NCBI GenBank assembly: GCA_941918925.1
Contig: OW799234.1
Coordinates: forward strand, 71,361,043-71,425,042
Reading direction: 5' to 3'
Source: Phyto melanocephala
Taxonomy: Eukaryota; Arthropoda; Insecta; Diptera; Rhinophoridae
DNA: 64,000 nucleotides
Shown here: positions 11,721-22,739 of the stretch, piece by piece
How positions within the stretch are numbered: the first letter of the stretch is position 1
Layout: each line of letters opens with the position of its first letter
Notes under the pieces: generated by a model
The model's database searches: none
Seen by the model: only the letters and a program-made list of their open reading frames with translations
Told to the model about the DNA's origin: nothing
Position numbers and translations under genes: made by a program

Positions 11721-13265
11721 TGACCAGCAGGCATTCATTTTTATATATGAATAAAGATTAAGTGATATAAACTAAAGTTTACGTAAAGACTAATATTTCT
11801 TTTTTTGAATACACTTTAACTAATGAACAAAGAAACATCTAGTTATTCCCAGCAACGTTAACAACTGTTAAATACGATTATTTTAAGAAATAAAATTATC
11901 TTAAAATTATGATTAAATTTATTTCATACACAAATAGAAAATAAAGAGCCTGTTTTTCTTATTGCCAAGTATATTTATGTCTATGAAAAGGTGAACAGAA
12001 ATTAACTTAAAATAAATTTTAATCGTTAGTTGTTTTAAAAGCATTGCATTGCAATTCCATCCTCCTACTCTATAACAATTATCGCATCTTAATTTAGATA
12101 CAGTTTCGCATTTAACTATTTCCAAACAGTGATTATACTAGTACATTTACAACAACCGCAAGTACAATTACAATTGTAAGCGAAAATAAACTACTGCACT
12201 TTTCATTGTCTTCTGTCGATTCTTGAGGTTCCCAGATGTATAGTTGATACCTAAGTAGAGAGTGCCAACCCAATCGAACCCAACCCTTTTTAAATAAATT
12301 CATATAAAATACTTAAACATTTTATTACTGGTTGGGCGATAAAAAACGATTTTTTTTTAAACAATTCCAGAAACTAATCAATACGTTGAGCTGCAATGAC
12401 TGCAACAGCAACAGCCGTGTAATAAAACTGCAATAACTGCAGCCGAAAGAGAGAAGAAAAAAATGAAGGCAGGAACAAAAAAACTACTTACTAACCAGTG
12501 ACTGTTTCTGTGATTACAACAGAGCGATAATAAAACGATTTGGTATTACGACTCTTAAATGGATGTGTATAAATGGTTGGACGAGTTGCAGCAACCAAAG
12601 CCGATGGAATAATAAAAAAAAATAATAAAAAAAATGTAAAAGAAAAATCTGAAATAAACTTAAAACATTAAAGAAACTGCACAAGAATTCATACAGATAT
12701 AAAGAAAGACTTAAGTTTACAAATAAATAAAACGAAAAAATATTAAAAATGATTCCAACTGAAAACGTGCTGAAACGTTACATTCCTGATGAAGTTGAAA
12801 GAAACAACAACAAACACAAACGACAGTGAACGAAAATCAAAACTAAACAATAGAAATAAAGTAAACTGAGCATGCGCGCATGCAAGTGTCTCATAAATGC
12901 CTTTGTTCGTTATTTCAACTATGAATTTGAAAGAGCATAAGCATAAATAAAATAGATTCGAGTATTTATGTAATCGGTTTACTTTTTTAAGAAAATTTTT
13001 AAAATTTATTTGAAACGTACATTTCTCGTTGACTTGCATTCTCTTTGACAGCTGGGGAAGTGCTATTGGATGGTAGGATAAGAGGAGCAGTTGATTTTTA
13101 TTTAAGGCCTTTTAATCAGTCGTGATTCATCTCTGGTCGGGTCAAGAGCTCGCGCGTTTTTGCCATTATCATTTAATGGCAATCAGGGTTTCCCTTTTTA
13201 TCTCACTTCGAGAGTTTTGCGTATCACTTTCGCGAGGTTATATGGGTGGTTAACCGCATGTTTTT
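11721..13265. other. Gene-free stretch
   Basis: Nothing supported as a gene. CAA/GCA-rich trinucleotide patches occur around 12400-12440. Confidence 0.5.
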
Positions 13266-13269
13266 GTTT

Positions 13270-13515
13270 TAATTGAAGGAGTACCATATAAACTCAATTT
13301 ACATGTGACTGGAGGAGTTCCATTAAACTCAGCAGTAATTATTGTTCAGATGTCTCCGACTTCCTATACAATGGTAAAGGTCGACCTGCGGTACCTGAAC
13401 CAAAGTTTCGACTTGCGGTGCCTAAATTAACGTTTGTAACTGGAGGAGAACCATTAAACTCAATTTTATTTATTGTGTCAATGTCTTCGACTTCCTATAC
13501 AGAGATATAGGTCGT
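13270..13515. repeat. Diverged ~132-bp direct duplication
   Basis: GGAGGAG(TT/AA)CCATTAAACTCA occurs at about 13311 and 13443, each followed about 35 bp later by GACTTCCTATACA. A shorter third version (GGAGTACCATATAAACTCA) begins near 13279. The period is about 132 bp. Origin unknown; no coding frame is recognised. Confidence 0.5.
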
Positions 13516-13799
13516 TCCACGAAGAAAGAACCTAGTGAATACCCTGACTTTTTGGTTATGTACCTCTGCCATTAAAATTTAAGAACAAAAAAAAAGGCCT
13601 TCTTTTCATTAATGCAGACACTACGTGATAGTGATTGATTGCTTACAACTTGAAATGGTACAAGGAGGTGCCAAATATCAATCGACGGGGAACGGTTAAC
13701 ATTATTTGCGAAAACATCTAAATGGGTCCTAATCCAATCACCAAAAATATTTCCATTATTTATATATTCAATTCCATTATAAGCGATGCTGTCAAAGAT

Positions 13800-14060
13800 T
13801 TAATTCGACGATTTTCAAACAAAAAGAACTTGGAAACCAATTACAGATGGGGATATATAAGGATTATTTGGAATTTTACTCATAATGTGTGCCCATAAAT
13901 CTTCTAAGGAAACACTCTCAGAGCTGTGGAGAAAAAATGCATATCCAATATATCGTGCAACCATGTCACGAAACAGGTTTGCGGAAATGTTTACGGTTCC
14001 TTCGCATTGACTGGCAAGCCACAAGTGTGGAACGACAGGAAAAAAACAAAGTTGCTCCTA
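13800..14060 (+). pseudogene. piggyBac-like transposase fossil, left part
   Basis: This is a remnant of a piggyBac-superfamily transposase, a cut-and-paste enzyme targeting TTAA. On the plus strand the frame reads WKPITDGDI-stop-GLFGILLIM, then KSSKETLSELWRKNAYPIYR and ATMSRNRF. That is the typical piggyBac order of an 'IKALFGILLI' block followed by 'PIFRATMSRNRF'. After ATG TTT ACG a frameshift moves the reading to RFLRIDWQATSVERQEKNKVAP, part of the family block RFLRFDD. The sequence then stops abruptly at a TA where a DD37E element has inserted. The reading resumes at 15151. A nonsense codon (TAA) and the frameshift show it was dead or decaying regardless of the insertion. No piggyBac terminal repeats were found. 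Confidence 0.8.
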
Positions 14061-15150
14061 AGGAGTATAACGAAAACAATTTCTAGTTGCATTACGTTAA
14101 ATAAAACTTAAATCGTGCAATATACAAACTCTTTAAAGTACGCAAATTTATTAGCATGTTGTACAAATTTATTTAACATTGAAATCTTAATTTATTATTT
14201 CGTATTTATGAAATTATGGACTTTTTTTCAGAAGTTCTTCCATTAAAGATTTTACAGTTGCTTCTGTTACCTTTTTGTTGGAGGTGGTCCATTTATATCG
14301 GACATGTTCTGGGACACCTTTCCTGTTTTCAATTCCTTTTTACAAGAGCCCAGTACCTTTCCACAAGCCTAGGTTCTGGACAGTTAGGTAGATTTGCCTC
14401 TCGTGGTACAAAAATGACATTATTCTTTGAATACTGCTCAAGTGCCATTTTTCCATAATAACATGATGCCAAATCAAGCCAAAAATATGTAGGCACTCGG
14501 TGCTGTCTCAGAAAAAGTAAAAGTCGGCACTCTGTGATATAAATTTCTGTGTTTACCGTGCCTGATGCCACAAATGCTTGCCCTCGTTTGCCACAACTGC
14601 AAATAGCTTGCCACACGAGAAATTTCTTAGGGAATTTTGTTAATTCTTTTGTCCGGAACTCTTCCTGAACATTACCTCTTTCATCTGCAACATAAAAATC
14701 TTGGCCGGAAAGTTGAGGAAAGTCTGCCAGTAAAGTCTGTTTCGTCATCCATCACACAACAGGTGTATTTTTTTATTAAAATCTGTCTTAAATTTTTGGG
14801 TGCTCTTCGAAACAGTTGCTCGACTTATTTTACCTTACCAATATTCCTTTGACCTTTTTTCTTTCCTGATTCAATGCGCAGGTCTTCCTTATACCATTTA
14901 TGGCATTTGAAACAGTTCGTGGATCAACTTTCGAATTTTTTGCTATTTTATTTTAAGTCTAGGATGGATTTTTTTGAAAAGTTTTTCCTAGTCCATTTTG
15001 ATCGTAATAACAATTGAAAATTAATGAGTTTTAAAATAATAGTATCTGACATATATGTAAAAGCTAACCTGATAAAAAGAAAAATTATTTGTTGCACGAT
15101 TCGAGTTTTATCTATCTAAATGCAACTAAAATTTTTTTTCGATCACTCCT
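14061..15150 (-). mobile_element. Complete DD37E Tc1/mariner element inserted in piggyBac fossil
   Basis: This is a 1,090-bp element with long TIRs of about 60 bp. The left end AGGAGTATAACGAAAA... and the inverted right end AGGAGTGATCGAAAA... then share GTTGCATT, ATAAAACT and ATCGTGCAA blocks. TA lies on both sides (14059-14060 and 15151-15152). The transposase runs on the minus strand. Deleting the element plus one TA joins GTTGCTCCTA to TAAGAGATGTC and restores the piggyBac frame (VAP then IRDVF), so both ends are fixed to the base. Confidence 0.88.
14214..14996 (-). pseudogene. DD37E transposase, frameshifted
   Basis: This is the transposase of the surrounding element. It has an N-terminal helix-turn-helix-like part (VDPRTVSNAING). 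The catalytic core follows: first Asp in MDDET, then QDFYVADERGNVQEEFRTK, LVWQAICSCGKRGQAFVASG, the second Asp in FWLDLASCYYGK, and the third residue Glu in NCPEPRLVERYWALVKRN. Thirty-seven residues lie between the second Asp and the Glu, which defines the DD37E spacing known from dipteran ITm elements. The longest clean frame is 14329-14748. A frameshift lies just after MDDET (about 14730) and another near 14330. In-frame stops break the N-terminal part. It ends with a helix rich in Lys (TTSNKKVTEATVKSLMEE). All three catalytic residues can still be read. Confidence 0.82.
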
Positions 15151-15455
15151 TATAAGAGATGTCTTTGAGATGGTGAATTCTAACTTAAGAGCCCATTATC
15201 GACCATACGACTCTATAAACGTAGACCAGCAACTCTTCGGCTTTCGGGGCCGAACACGTTTTACGCATTATATGTCTCAAAAATTTTTTATCCACTCCAA
15301 AGCCAAATTTATACTGGAAAAATAAATAATGTAAAAGATTTAAATCAAGACGAGCGTATGGTAAGAGAGCTGGGGGCATGTATAAAAACTCCGGAAGAAA
15401 TATCACCTTGAAGAATTCTTTTGCAACAATTTCATCAGCCAAATAGCTATTTGGA
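15151..15455 (+). pseudogene. piggyBac-like transposase fossil, right part
   Basis: This continues the fossil from 14060. The frame reads IRDVFEMVNSNLRAHYRPYD, then SINVDQQLFGFRGRTRFTHY, the block holding the first catalytic Asp of piggyBac enzymes (consensus VDEQLxxFRGR; Asp retained, Glu now Gln). A frameshift follows. A degenerate version of the next block reads SGRNITLKNSFATISSAK, where the family has GRNVTxDNxFTSxxLAxEL. The second catalytic Asp is Lys here. The match fades by about 15455. The C-terminal part and both piggyBac ends are missing. Confidence 0.8.
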
Positions 15456-15770
15456 ATGCAAAATTTTTATTTCTGTTTGACCCCTATTTGAATTGTGTTT
15501 ACCCGCATTCAAAGTTATGAACACACAGACAGCTCTGATACGCACAAACTAAAGCTTGCAAACTTTTGAATTTGTCGGTGAGAAAGGAAGAGAGACTGTA
15601 CTCTCACTATATTATCTCTTCCCATTGGCATAGCTACAATTTTTTTCCGAGGGTGAAAAAACCTTAAAATTTTTTTCTTCGGGGGCAAGATCTAAAATTG
15701 TTTTTATATTTATGTTTGACATCGATGCTATTTCCGTCTGGTCGATTGTTTGACCTGCCGTGAAAATCTG
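15456..15770. other. Gene-free stretch
   Basis: Nothing recognised except two similar phrases near 15640-15690 (CGAGGGTGAAAAAACC and TTCGGGGGCAAG). Confidence 0.5.
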
Positions 15771-16791
15771 CTTTTTTCGTTAACATCTTGTAATTGTAAT
15801 AATTGATAATGGTTGTTAAGAAGCCCAGACCAAAGAAGAAGCCAGTTACCAAGAAGGTTGCTCCAGCTCCTTTGGCTGTCAAAAAGCCAGTCGTCAAAAA
15901 AGTTGGTAACCAACTTTTCGAAAAGCGTCCTAAAAACTTTGGTATCGGTCAAAACATCCAACCCAAACGCAATTTATCACGCTTTGTTAGATGGCCCAAA
16001 TACATTCGTGTTTAGCGCCAAAAGGCTGTTTTGCAAAACCGTTTGAAGGCCCCACAACCAATTCATCAACTCACCCAAACTTTGGAAAAAACCAATACAG
16101 TGAAAATGTTCAAGTTGCTGGAAAAATATCGTCCCGAATCAGCCATAGCCAAGAAGCAACGGTTGAAGAAAATTGCTGAAGCAAAGGCCAAGGGTAAGGA
16201 CGTTCAACCTAAAAAGAAACCTACATTTATTCGTGCCGGAACTAACACTGTCACCAAATTGGTTGAGCAAAAAAAGGCTCAATTAGTTGTCATTGCCCAC
16301 GATGTTGATCCCCTTGAGTTGGTATTGTTTTTGCCTGCATTGTGCCGCAAAATGGGTGTTCCATACTTTATTGTAAAGGGTAAAGCCGTTGGTCCGTCGC
16401 AAAACCTGCACTGCTTTGGCTTTGACCCACGTCGAAGCTTCCGATAAGGCTAACTTTAGCAAGGTCGTTGAAGCTATCAAGACCAACTACAACGATCGCC
16501 ACGATGAAATCCGCAGACACTGGGGTGGTGGTATTTTGGGTTCAAAGAGTTTGGCACGCATCGCTAAATTGGAACGGGCTAAGGCTCGCGAACTCGCCCA
16601 AAAACAAGGTTAAGTTTAATTGTCGGACTTGGTATTCGGTTTTATTAAAATACAATTTTTTAATTTTATGAATGGCTTAAATCAAACGCCAATAATATTA
16701 GAAAAAACTGTTTTAAAGTTTGATTCTGGAAAAAAAGTAATAAAACAGCAATTTAGTTTTTCATATAAACTGTAAAAAAAAAAAAAAAAAA
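15771..16791 (+). pseudogene. RpL7A: Processed pseudogene of ribosomal protein RpL7A (eL8)
   Basis: This is a retrocopy of the mRNA for the large-subunit ribosomal protein eL8/L7a. The coding part is 15809-16613 and starts [16 protein letters not shown]. It follows the fly protein through [35 protein letters not shown] and [17 protein letters not shown] to [11 protein letters not shown]. It has no introns, whereas I recall introns in fly RpL7A. Two lesions kill it: Gln to TAG at 16013-16015, and an 11-base deletion after the KGKA codons (about 16385) that shifts frame. The 805-nt span plus 11 equals the expected 816 nt. Upstream, CTTTTTTCG at 15771 resembles a terminal-oligopyrimidine mRNA start. 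Downstream, AATAAA (16739-16744) lies 30 nt before an 18-A run (16774-16791). No target duplication was identified. The low divergence suggests a recent copy, probably made by LINE machinery. Confidence 0.9.
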
Positions 16792-16799
16792 GTAATAAA

Positions 16800-18835
16800 A
16801 TAGGTTACTTTTTCAAATTATGGGGAGGGGACCAAAAACAATTCTGAAAGGCTAAATATTGCATCCCCGAGAATGGTGCAGCTATGCTCATGTCTCTTTC
16901 TCAACCACCCACAAACTCTAGATTTACAAACTTTCGATCGTTTTCATATTTATAATCATACTTGTTTGCTAGCTAGTGATGATTGTTCATACTTCTCAAT
17001 TCACAAGTACGAGTTAAGCATAAAAAGTAAAGTTTGCGTCCTGAAGCACAGTTTTTCTGTGTTCTTGCAGCAATTTTAAGGATTACAAAATTGACATTTG
17101 TGATGTAAATATAAAAGAATGACATCTATTATCATTAGTTTGACTGTATTCTTTTAAGTAATAAAAAAGTAAAGATTTTTTCAAGTTTTTCTTCCCTGGC
17201 ATTAAGGTATGGTTTCTGAACTTCAGACATGGATAGCAGACATTGGGGAAATCGTTTGACTTTGCTACCTTATAGCGATAGAGAAATTGCTAGTATAGCG
17301 GTTAATCGATTATGTATAACTAACATCTCTAGAAGTGCTTGTCATTCATTTTACTATAACTTTTTTTTGGTGTGATGAAGAGGCGCACATTACTGCATAC
17401 AATGCATTTACGTTCTCTAAAGATTATTAAGTAGCTCTTTTGTATTTTAAAGTACGAACATTATATTCTTCTGTACACAATAATGTCATATTTTGTTTTG
17501 GTAGGATCTACAATGAGTTTATAAATAAATTTAATATTGTTTGAGACTATGGTTGAATGAACAAAATATTTATAATATTTATGTTCTGCTTTAGTTAAAC
17601 TAAAGCTGTTTAGCTGTTAATGTTCTGTGCTTTTGTTGCTATTGCAACGTGTAGTAAGTTGTGTTACATGTTGCCTATTGCTCGCATTAAAAACTGCATA
17701 AAGTTATGCATAACAATTCTTATTGTTGCAAGACCACATTGACTGAGTGACTAACTCGTCAATGGTGTTGAAAACAATTTAATAACGCCAAAGGGGACAT
17801 TCAATATCCCCATTCCCTTGCAACCATGCTCTCACACTCTAAATCACGTTAATATTTAATACAAAAGTCTAAGAAATTATTTCTACTGTTAAAAAAATTG
17901 AAAAAAAAAACTGCTAAAGTCATGATTGTTCCAAAGCATTGAGCTGTTGTAATCATATAAGCTCAAGACATTTTTGGAATACTTAATAATAAAATGTAAA
18001 ATATTCATAAAAAAAATATTGAGGAATAAACTATAGACATGTTCATTTAGTTGAAAATGAAAAAAATAAAAATGAATTGTGTGTATGTGAGCGACAATAT
18101 ACACAAATATGAGAAGTAATGATTTAACACAGTTTCGTTTAAGAACATAAATTTATTCGTATTTATGGAAGTCCATAAACCGCAAAATCATGCGTGTTTC
18201 TTGGCACAAGGGTTGCCAAGAAATTCTCATTCAAATTGTTTTTTTTACTTACACTATAATTATGACAAATTCTTTGGAAATATAAACTTCTTAATTGAAA
18301 ATTGATGTTTGAATTATGAGGAATTTCAAAAGGCTTCTATAGAAACGTAAGTAATATGCAAATTAATTGTAGTTAGCCTAAGAAATATATAAAACTTAAC
18401 GCCAATGATTTGAAGTAGCTACAAATCTTAGATGTGTATTAATAAGTGTTAAATATTTTTTATTTAAAATTTTTAAATACTACGCTAGATATCAGCATTA
18501 ACTTATTAAAACAGACAGATGAAAAGATTGATTTGCTGTTGTCCCAATAAAACTAAACAAGCACAATGTGAAATTCATATTAAAAAATATTAAGATGAAA
18601 TTTGAATTTTCCTTTATTAGCGAAAGCAAACTTTTATGTCGAAATGTTGAATATAACCCGAAAGAACAGCTTCTAGAAGTAACCTGTTAATGATAACCTC
18701 TAATACTACGCTAAAGTAGGTCCAGTCAGATGATCTAATTTTTGTTCACTCTCTAATGAACATTCTAATTCATAATACGAGCACGTGCTTCCAGCATACT
18801 TGCTTTCTGTAAGACGTTGCAACAGAACACACCAG
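16800..18835. other. Gene-free stretch
   Basis: No gene or repeat family recognised on either strand. Confidence 0.5.
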
Positions 18836-18839
18836 GACT

Positions 18840-19565
18840 TTTCTTGTATACATTAGATGAATATCGAGGAAGACCACTACTATTTCGGATCTCTTTACTA
18901 CCCCCTTGGTTTTCCAGTGATTTCATGGCTACCAATCGGTATATGTTCCTTCAGTAGGTCTCGCGCCACTACAGGAGTTTTCTCTAGACTAGAAAATAAT
19001 TTCACATTACCGACTGGTACTTACCAACAATCCTAATCTCACAATCTTCTAGGGTCAAGTCTCTCTAATATCTTTAAATACGTGGTCTTAATTGAACATA
19101 GATTCATCTGATATTATCGTGCAATACATCCTCTTTACAATTTATGCGCTCCAACGGCACCTGAGTCTCCCTAACCTCTTTAAGATTGAAGCCTAGTAAT
19201 CTCCTATTCCCATCAGTAAAAATATTGAAGTCACTATCCATGCCCTCATTGTACACTGATCCATCTGCAGTGAGCTTACGATGCAACCTCTCGACCATAC
19301 TCGAGACATGCACTCCATCGGCATTGGAATCTCCCGTATCTCTTTAAGTTCAGAATTCCAGAATTCTCTAATGTCCAACCAGTACAGATACTGATGTTAA
19401 TTTTCAAGACCTTATTGTGTGTGGATCCAACCATAAGCCTGTGTTGCAGCCTCCATTCTACTCTTGCGCACCATTGACATCAAAGTCTCCTCAACGAGGT
19501 CCATAATTTTCCAATGCCTTAGCCAGATGTGTTAGTAACACCTCCAGATCCTGAACTAGCAATAT
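18840..19565. repeat. Degenerate imperfect repeat, unclassified
   Basis: Phrases of the type GAGTCTCCCTAACCTCTTTAA / GAATCTCCCGTATCTCTTTAA, and TGATCCATCTGCAGTGAGCTT / GGATCCAACCATAAGCCTGT, recur at intervals of roughly 165-185 bp. Similar wording (GAGTCTCCCTAACGACTTTT, AAAGTAACATG) recurs at 30800-31030. It may be a dispersed element with internal repeats. Short open frames on the minus strand look like by-products. Confidence 0.35.
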
Positions 19566-19839
19566 CACCAAAGCGTGGGCACTCTAGGAAAGTAACATGA
19601 TACTGCGGAGGTCGCAATGTCTTTATTGAATAATAATTTTGCTGCCCTACTTTCCGTGTGTGACATCACCCCTCTTAAAAATAATCGAAAACTAGACTTT
19701 CCGAATTAACCAACTACAGCGGTACTGCCTAAATATATTTTTTTCTTTTTTTTTACCATAGAAATTAAATTAAATTTCTATTTCGAATAATACATAGAAA
19801 TTTTTGTCAATATTTTAAAATATGTTATTTTCCTAGGAC

Positions 19840-20950
19840 TATTAGGAGAAATCTGTCAATAATCGGCAAAGTTATAGGCAAAAATTATTAAAAAAAATAT
19901 TTTTTATTATATATATCAAGTTCGTGAAGCTCATAAATAATTTTTTAAAACACTAGTGCAACAAATTTCGAAATATAATCTCGATAATTATAACTGAGGG
20001 AAAACTAACAAATCGGTTTAAAGATAACTGAGATATAAGCGCGGGAATATAACTGCTTCTGTATTTTTCTAAAAGCGAAAATCATTTTTATTAAATTTAA
20101 GACCTCCAGACGGATCAATGTATTGATCAAATAAAAGGGACTTACTGACAAGATGTAATATACTATAAAACTTAAAATTCATGAGGACTGTGACTGCAAA
20201 ACGGCGTACGATATATTTATACACGGCATAAAGCTAGTAAATTAATATTAACCAGTATTCACCTGCTCAATTTTGGTATAAAATAATTGGGCTTATCCAG
20301 TAGAATACAGAAAACTACGAAAACGTTAAAATTCATTAAGATACCATCTTTAATAAAATGGTGGATATATAGGCCAAATATGTAACGCGACATGACGCAG
20401 AGGAACAGGGGTCAAAATCGAGTTTTTGATACCAACGGATAAAGGACAAAATTCTGAACAAAATGACTACAAAATCATGCAAAAATCTCAAGTTACAGAC
20501 AGCATTTTAATTTTTTTATTTCAAAAAAGGTAGTTTCGAGATAATTGTGGTTAAAGTTTGACAATGTTTTTGAACGTGTTTTTAAGGATTTTGGCTGCCC
20601 TATAAAGTGCCCATGTGTTTATTTTGATTTCCTTTGGGAATTTTACCTACCCCTGCTAGTTTTGAATTTTTAGAATTTAATTCACGTTTTGGCCTGTACT
20701 AAAAATTTTACTCTGGCAAGATAAGGTCCCTTTCGTCATGTCGCGTCACATATAAAAGTTACTTCATCCCAAACAAAATGATGGATAATTAATTTCTTTC
20801 AACTCCATCATTATGGGTATCAAATGAAAGGGTTTGGTTGATAGAATACAGCTAACTATGTAAATATTCAAAATCAAGGATGGCGTCTTAGTTAAAAAAG
20901 TAAAATGGCGTATAACATCAAATCAGAAATCTAGGCTACGCTACATGATG
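19840..20950 (+). repeat. Family-B dispersed repeat, long diverged copy
   Basis: Shared phrases with other copies include AATCGGCAAAGTTATAGGC, GAGATATAAGC, CTATAAAACTTAAAATTCATG, AAATGAAAGGGTTTGGTTGA, AATACAGCTAACTATGTAAA and TTCAAAATCAAGGATGGCG. The order matches the copies at 38.9 and 51.4 kb. It is non-coding. An unrelated stretch of about 300 bp (20360-20750) may be a further insertion. A LINE fragment abuts its right end. Confidence 0.55.
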
Positions 20951-20952
20951 AT

Positions 20953-21300
20953 GAGATTAGGTTGAAAAAGATAGGCACTAAAAGGCAAAACCTGTAACGG
21001 GTATACACGTATGCCCCATTGGCATGTTGTGCGCTCTATAGGAACAACAAATTCCCCTAATGAATCATAATCCTTATTTCGTCAACGTAAAAATATCGAA
21101 AAGGTTAGAAACCCAGTTCCTTCAATTTAATCCCTTATCGATATCAAATTTGAATCTCTCAGGCATTCCAAGTTCAGCATAGTATCCACCTTAAAGTGTT
21201 CGCGTCTAATACGCCTTAACGCAGGGCATTAACAAAGGTAATTTTCCAAAGTCACATGAAGATGAACAGTATTACCAGATACGGTGCACTCTTGCATGTC
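20953..21300 (-). mobile_element. 3' fragment of RNase H-bearing LINE (same family as 57.6 and 61.7 kb)
   Basis: On the minus strand this matches the 3' end of the LINE at 61692-62604. The plus strand carries TTAGGTTGAAAAAGATAGGC, ACTAAAAGGCAAAACC, GTATACACGTATGCC and CATTGGCATGTTGTGCGCTC at the same spacing. The encoded C-terminus (VDTMLNLE-like) is present but broken. It is more degraded than its relatives and 5' truncated. The tail end keeps only one ATTAGGTTG unit. Confidence 0.65.
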
Positions 21301-22735
21301 TTCTCTCTCAAATTAAAAAAGAAAACTTAACATATTTTATTTACTTGCCATAAAATTGAAAACTTAAAATACATGGACATTAAATATATTTGTAACATTT
21401 GGCAACTAATTAAAAATGCAACCATGTACACTTGTATGTATGTATGAATATGTAGAAGTAAACAAATATGTTTGTATGTATCGAATACGGTATTCCACAT
21501 ATTTATTACTGCTGAAGTGAACATGCCCTAAAATGATGACTGATTTATTCGTGATGACATGTTAATGATCGTTTAATATTAAAACATTAAAAATTTGTTA
21601 ATAAAAATACTTGTAAACAAAAATGCAATAAAAAAAGTTATTGAAACAAATAAAAAGTACGCTGCATTTAAGTAATAAAATAATGATCATTTCATTTTTT
21701 GAAATTGATAAATAAAAATGAAAGATTTCAAACTTGTAATCTTATGAAGATTTTATTATTAAAAACTTAATGGTTGGCAATAAAATATATAGTTTCAAAA
21801 ATACTGGCTGGGCATATGTAGAAAAATGATACTCAACTTCGACTATGAACATATTGAAATCATGTCGCTCTAAAGTTGATTTTATATAAACTCAATTCAC
21901 AGCCCCAGTTGTATTGTACTATTTTGTATGTTTTTACAATCTTTTATGTTTGTTGTTGTACAACAATATATTGTCATTTCATATTTTTTTAAAGTGTTGA
22001 ATTGGATTTAAACAGGGATGGGAAATTAAAATTATTTGCAGAATTAAAAACTAATTTCTTTGGTATTTCATTGCTCCCAAAATATTTATAATATTTTCTT
22101 AAGTCAAATGTTTTGTTGATGTTTTTTATCCTTTTCTAAAATTTTATACTAAAAATTTTTTATAAATATTTTTTGTAGCTCTGACTCTTGATTTTTTCGT
22201 TACCTGGCGTTATTATCAATTGACTTTTAACAATACAACAATACAATTAATACAGTAGAAATTGTGTTCACAAATAAATATACTAAAACTGTGTTTGAAT
22301 AGACGATACAATATACAATACGAGGTTGTGAATTGAACAATAGTTTAAGTAAATTTTGTAGTTGGATCTTATATATCTTTGTATAATTTGCTGTATTATC
22401 TGTATTATGACAATTAGGGGTCTGCTTTTTAAAATACCTCCAACACACTTCTCTATCTCTCGCAATCTCGAAGACAAACACGTTTTACTCTGAAAGCGAC
22501 TGCCCATAAGAATCCCATTCTAGTATTCACTCACTAGATCTCAATTGCACGTTAATAGCAGAAAATGAATGCTCGCAAAAAATTAAACAAGTCAACACTA
22601 GTTTTGTTGCCAAGGAACTGTATATATTTTTTCAATTACGACTTCATACGGATTACAAAAATAACGTATGAAATCAGTGATTTTTTTGCGTTATTATTTA
22701 CATAAAAAGTTTATTTTTCGTGACTTTCGTGAATG
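21301..22735. other. Gene-free AT-rich stretch
   Basis: No gene or recognised repeat. A TATG-rich patch lies at about 21430-21480. Confidence 0.5.
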
Positions 22736-22739
22736 ATGC

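Noticed and set aside
12743..13039. 98-codon open frame on the minus strand
   Set aside because: Composition is low-complexity (Phe/Leu/Ser-rich), with no motif and no conserved neighbours. It is consistent with a chance frame in AT-rich DNA.
15809..16613. RpL7A as an expressed ribosomal protein gene
   Set aside because: It has an in-frame TAG and an 11-base deletion that shifts frame, no introns, and an A tail after AATAAA. It is a pseudogene.
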